Position numbers and translations under genes: made by a program. From contig DATJPK010000140.1 in the NCBI GenBank assembly GCA_035506435.1, positions 1 through 7,298 of the forward strand: DNA of 7,298 nt, in the 5' to 3' direction. Below are positions 4,539 through 7,298 of this stretch, in pieces (the stretch's first letter is position 1; the number at the start of each line of letters is the position of its first letter). The notes under the pieces were generated by a model that had not been told where the DNA came from, searched no databases, and saw only the letters and a program-made list of their open reading frames with translations. Source of the DNA: JACTUA01 sp035506435. GTDB lineage: Archaea; Halobacteriota; Methanomicrobia; Methanomicrobiales; JACTUA01.

Positions 4539-5264
4539 CTGCAGAATGTTATCGAGGTACAGGGCCTCACGAGGACCTATGGTGACGTGACGGCCGTGAA
4601 CAACGTTTCTCTCGCTGTCAGGAAGGGGGAGCTCTTCGGGCTCCTCGGGCCGAACGGGTCGGGAAAGACCACCATGATCAAGTGCCTCACCGGCCAGCTG
4701 AAGCCGACCGCGGGGGCAGTCCGGGTCATGGGGGTGGACGCGGTCGCGGAGCCGGTGAAGGTCCGGGGGCTCGTCGGGATCACCCCCGAGCAGGAGACCC
4801 CGCCCTCATTTCTCACCGCCGAGGAGTACCTGCATTTCGTGGGGCGCATCCGGAAGGTGACCGATATCGAGGCGCAGTGCGGCTTCTGGTTCGACTTCCT
4901 GGAGTTCGGGGACAAGCGGGACGTGCTCTGCAAGGACCTCTCGCGGGGCACCCGGCAGAAGCTCATGGTCGCGCAGGCCTTCCTCCATAAGCCCGGGCTC
5001 GTGCTCATCGACGAGCCTCTCATCAACCTCGACCCGATCATGCAGCGCCGGATCAAGGACTACCTCGTGGGCTACGTGAAGGGGGGAGGCACGGTCTTTG
5101 TCTCCACCCATATCCTCGAGATCGCGGAGGAGATCTGCACGCGGGTCGGGATCATCCACCGCGGGAACCTCGTCAGGGAAGGCGCGGTCGCGGAGCTGAC
5201 GGGGCCGGCACGGGACCTCGAGGAGGCCTTCCTCGCTGCCATCGGCGGGAATGCCCATGCGTGA
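4539..5264 (+). CDS. ABC transporter ATP-binding protein
   Basis: Counted from the CTG at 4539, this is a 241-residue cytoplasmic nucleotide-binding domain. It shows Walker A GPNGSGKTT (37-45), the Q-loop Gln85 in TPEQETP, a variant signature LSRGT (134-138) in place of LSGGQ, Walker B LVLIDE (154-159) with catalytic Glu159, a D-loop NLDP, and the switch His191 in STHILE. LSRG-type signatures are common in the ABC-2/CcmA-like group. It should energise the permease encoded immediately downstream, whose gene it overlaps. Start choice is uncertain. The frame stays open upstream to a TTG at 4431, with an ATG at 4449, but residues encoded before 4539 (for example GPPCPLQAYCSGQATGSTGG) look non-coding and include promoter-like and palindromic DNA. 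Homology-like sequence begins at NVIEVQGLTRTYG. Automated annotation would probably use 4449. Confidence 0.93.
   Translation: MQNVIEVQGLTRTYGDVTAVNNVSLAVRKGELFGLLGPNGSGKTTMIKCLTGQLKPTAGAVRVMGVDAVAEPVKVRGLVGITPEQETPPSFLTAEEYLHFVGRIRKVTDIEAQCGFWFDFLEFGDKRDVLCKDLSRGTRQKLMVAQAFLHKPGLVLIDEPLINLDPIMQRRIKDYLVGYVKGGGTVFVSTHILEIAEEICTRVGIIHRGNLVREGAVAELTGPARDLEEAFLAAIGGNAHA
5244..5250 (+). promoter_or_regulatory. Ribosome-binding site of the ABC permease gene
   Basis: GGCGGGA lies 6 nt before the ATG at 5257 and directly abuts the ATG at 5251, so it favours the second of the two ATGs. It is inside the end of the ATPase gene, consistent with coupled translation. Confidence 0.45.
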
Positions 5265-6687
5265 CCTGTTGCGGAGATCCGGGCCAGGGATGTTCACGGC
5301 CATGATGAAGGAGGAGTGGCGGATCCACTCCACCATGTTCGGCTCGGCGGGTTTTGCCCTCTTCCCCCTCCTCCTCGTCTTCTTCGCCTCGGCGGCGGTC
5401 CTCCTCTGGCCGTTCTTTTCCGACGTGCTTCCCGCACGGACCGCGGTCGCGCTCGTCCACGGGGGATACCTGCTCGCCGGGATGAGTGTCGGGGGCTTCG
5501 GGCTCTTCGGCCGGGAGGTGATGAACCGGCGGTTCGGGCAGGCATCCTTCATCGCGTACTCATCGAGAAGCCTCCCGGTCTCCGAGCAGTCCATCCTCGC
5601 CGCCTTCCTCGTGAAGGATACCGTGTACTACCTGTTCTTCTGGGTCTTCCCCTTCGTTGCGGGTGTCGCCATTGCATCGCCGTGGATCGGCCTTCCCGCT
5701 GCTCTCGTCCTCCGCCTTTTGCTCACCCTCTCCCTCTCGTTCCTCCTCGGCCTCTCGGCGGTCTTTCTCCTGTCTACCGTCTATGTCCATTCTCCCCGTG
5801 CCCTCCTCGCCCTCTTCATCGTTGCGGCCGGCGCGGCCCTCGTTGGTGCCCGCCCGGTGGAAACGGGGATCGCCGGCCTCCTGCCCACGATCGGGCTCTA
5901 CTACCACCCGACCCTGCCCCTGCTCGCACTGACCCTCCTCCTTATCCTCGTCCCCTGCGCCGTCTCGGTCCGGTTCATGAAGATCGAGTACCGGGAGGAG
6001 ACGAGGAGGTTCCCGAGGACTCTTGACACTCTCGCGGCGAGGCTCTCATGGCTCCCTGACCCCCACCTCGTCGCAAAGGACGCACTCGACCTCTCCCGGA
6101 GCGAGGGCGGGGCAGGGAAGGTGGTCTTCTCCTTCCTCTTCCCCGTGATGTTCATCTGGATCGCCCTCTTCGTCCTCGGCAGGTTCATCCCGATGCTCTC
6201 GCCGGTCATGGCGTTTGCCATCCTCCTCGGGGTGGTCTCCTCGACCATCTACAACTGGGTCACCGAGTTCGACGTCTTCGCTTCCTATGCCTTCCTCCCG
6301 GTCGAGGTGGGCACCGTCATCCGGGGGAAGCTCGAGAGCTACGGGCTCCTGAACCTCGTCTCATTCGCGATCCTCGTGGCGGCGGGGCTCGGGAGCGGCC
6401 AGGCCGGTCTCCTCCTCCCCGCCCTCCTCACCTTCGGATCCCTCTCCTTCTACGCGGTCGCGGTCACCGTATACGTGGGGGGCCTGTCGCCGTCGGTGAT
6501 GCTCTACAACGCAAAGGTCTACCTGCCCTACCTCGGGCTCATCACGCCTGTGCTCCTCTTCCTCCTCTTCGTCTCTCTCCCGAACCCCTGGTTCGCCCTC
6601 ACGAGCCTCCTCCTCGTCCCGGCAGGGTGGTTCATCCTCCGGCGGGCGATCTCGCGGTGGAGCGCCATCGAGCAGCCGGGGTATTAG
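5257..6687 (+). CDS. ABC transporter permease, about 12 membrane helices
   Basis: Counted from the ATG at 5257, this is a 476-residue, very hydrophobic protein. Predicted membrane segments are near 31-53, 65-86, 115-138, 146-174 (may be two), 182-198, 220-240, 289-308, 313-333, 360-378, 385-408, 423-441 and 445-463. A charged cytoplasmic stretch (about 241-288) separates two halves of roughly six helices, suggesting a duplicated or fused permease. It has no ATPase motifs, solute-binding domain or signal peptide. The coupling-helix-like segment MMKEEWRIHS near the N-terminus resembles ABC-2-type permeases. It overlaps the ATPase gene by 8 nt (14 nt if the ATG at 5251 is used), so the two form one operon and presumably one complex in the cytoplasmic membrane. 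No substrate can be deduced. The TAG stop overlaps the stop of the convergent flavoprotein gene. Confidence 0.88.
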   Translation: MRDLLRRSGPGMFTAMMKEEWRIHSTMFGSAGFALFPLLLVFFASAAVLLWPFFSDVLPARTAVALVHGGYLLAGMSVGGFGLFGREVMNRRFGQASFIAYSSRSLPVSEQSILAAFLVKDTVYYLFFWVFPFVAGVAIASPWIGLPAALVLRLLLTLSLSFLLGLSAVFLLSTVYVHSPRALLALFIVAAGAALVGARPVETGIAGLLPTIGLYYHPTLPLLALTLLLILVPCAVSVRFMKIEYREETRRFPRTLDTLAARLSWLPDPHLVAKDALDLSRSEGGAGKVVFSFLFPVMFIWIALFVLGRFIPMLSPVMAFAILLGVVSSTIYNWVTEFDVFASYAFLPVEVGTVIRGKLESYGLLNLVSFAILVAAGLGSGQAGLLLPALLTFGSLSFYAVAVTVYVGGLSPSVMLYNAKVYLPYLGLITPVLLFLLFVSLPNPWFALTSLLLVPAGWFILRRAISRWSAIEQPGY

Positions 6688-7298
6688 GCAGGCCCCGGCT
6701 CCTCCGCTTCCCCGACACCCCTTTTCAGGTTGTACGAAAGCCGCAGCGTGCTGTGGACCATATTTTCCAGGTCCTCCTGCGTGTACCTGTTCCGCTGGAT
6801 CTGGCCCCAGTCCTTCGTCGTGTCCTCGTCGTTCTCACCTACCCACGAAGCGATGGCCGCCTCGGGGACGTGGAACCCGAGCCAGTTGAAGAAATTGAGC
6901 AGGTTCCCGGCGACGTGCTGGATCCCGTCCACGTGGCCGATGATGATGAGCCCGACGACCTTGTTCCTGATCATCCGGTTCCCGAACCAGGAGGACTGGT
7001 TCTCGACGGCGTTCATCCGCTCGACGAACTTCTGGACGAGGGCCGAGTGGTTGTTCCACCGGATGGGGGTCGCGAGGATCAGGACGTCGGTTGCAAGGAC
7101 CGCATCGTAGACCGTCTGCATCTCGTCGTCGTCGTACTTGAGGGTGGACTGGCACGGGTAGGTGCAGTAATCCGGGCTCTCGGAGTAGTTCCCCTCGCAG
7201 TCGTAGATTTTCAGGTCCTTTAACCGGAGAAAGGTGGTATCGCACCCATAGCCCTTAAAACGGTCAAGAGCCCTGACAAGCAGCCGCTCGGACTTGGA
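6684..7298 (-). CDS. Flavodoxin-fold NAD(P)H-dependent oxidoreductase (5' end outside window)
   Basis: The minus frame is open from the stop at 6684-6686 through the right edge, so 204 residues are visible and the N-terminus is missing. The visible part starts at SKSERLLVRALDRF, which in this family directly follows the GSPR-type FMN phosphate loop. Probable loss is therefore about 10-20 residues. Features: Cys34, Cys45 and Cys49 (C-x10-C-x3-C); a DDDEM turn before helix YDAVLATD; ATPIRWNNHS (76-85), the FMN-isoalloxazine loop; KVVGLIIIGHVDG (113-125), a core strand plus loop; and a helix leading to GFHVPEAAIASW. By family it binds FMN and reduces quinones, FMN or iron-sulfur partners using NAD(P)H. 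The cysteines recall iron-sulfur flavoproteins, but the spacing is not the usual C-x2-C-x2-C cluster motif. The internal ATG at 7121 is not the start, because conserved sequence precedes it. Confidence 0.87.
   Translation of the reverse strand, partial: SKSERLLVRALDRFKGYGCDTTFLRLKDLKIYDCEGNYSESPDYCTYPCQSTLKYDDDEMQTVYDAVLATDVLILATPIRWNNHSALVQKFVERMNAVENQSSWFGNRMIRNKVVGLIIIGHVDGIQHVAGNLLNFFNWLGFHVPEAAIASWVGENDEDTTKDWGQIQRNRYTQEDLENMVHSTLRLSYNLKRGVGEAEEPGPA

Noticed and set aside
4806..5594. Minus-strand open frame of 262 codons
   Set aside because: Mirror of the ABC ATPase and permease genes, which have clear motifs on the plus strand.
7119..7121. ATG at 7121 as the start of the flavoprotein
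   Set aside because: The frame continues open to the window edge and encodes conserved family sequence upstream, including the helix after the FMN loop and the cysteines.
1..7298. Defence, CRISPR, mobile-element or biosynthetic cluster
   Set aside because: No spaced direct repeats, transposase, integrase, toxin-antitoxin pair or linked multi-enzyme set was found; the genes fall into unrelated housekeeping-like units.

Overview
This window looks like chromosomal DNA from a GC-rich archaeon, most likely a methanogen of the Methanomicrobiales type. That placement is inference. It rests on TATA-like boxes about 26-29 nt upstream of several starts, a Cys-rich module fused to a stand-alone glutamate-synthase FMN domain, a membrane PAS protein with no output domain, and consistently GC-rich third codon positions. 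I see no rRNA, tRNA, CRISPR array, insertion sequence, phage gene or integration site. Coding density is high and most genes encode ordinary, widespread families.

Layout, left to right. Positions 2-151 may hold the last codons of a plus-strand gene with a hydrophobic C-terminus. A minus-strand cupredoxin lipoprotein (195-713) carries an amicyanin-type copper site. It diverges from an integral-membrane methyltransferase of the isoprenylcysteine methyltransferase (ICMT) type (875-1450, plus). That gene ends 4 nt from the end of a convergent minus-strand group. Read in the direction of transcription, the group is a dCMP deaminase-like enzyme (4419-3934), a membrane PAS protein (3875-3264), a Cys-rich/FMN glutamate-synthase-domain protein (3161-1680) and a 61-residue unknown protein (1640-1455). 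The last two are 39 nt apart and probably co-transcribed.

From about 4539 the plus strand carries a two-gene ABC transporter. The ATPase overlaps a 12-helix permease, and the permease stop overlaps the stop of a convergent flavodoxin-fold oxidoreductase (6684 to beyond 7298) whose N-terminus lies outside the window.

Functionally the window reads as several small independent units: extracytoplasmic copper protein, membrane methyltransferase, flavin/iron-sulfur redox enzyme plus small partner, membrane sensor, pyrimidine nucleotide metabolism, ABC export or import, and a flavin reductase. No new multi-gene system is evident. The points most worth a second look are the Cys-rich/FMN fusion with its small downstream partner, a hairpin lying between the ribosome-binding site and start of that partner, the palindrome-rich control region of the ABC operon with a probable CTG start, and a set of short-leader or leaderless promoters.
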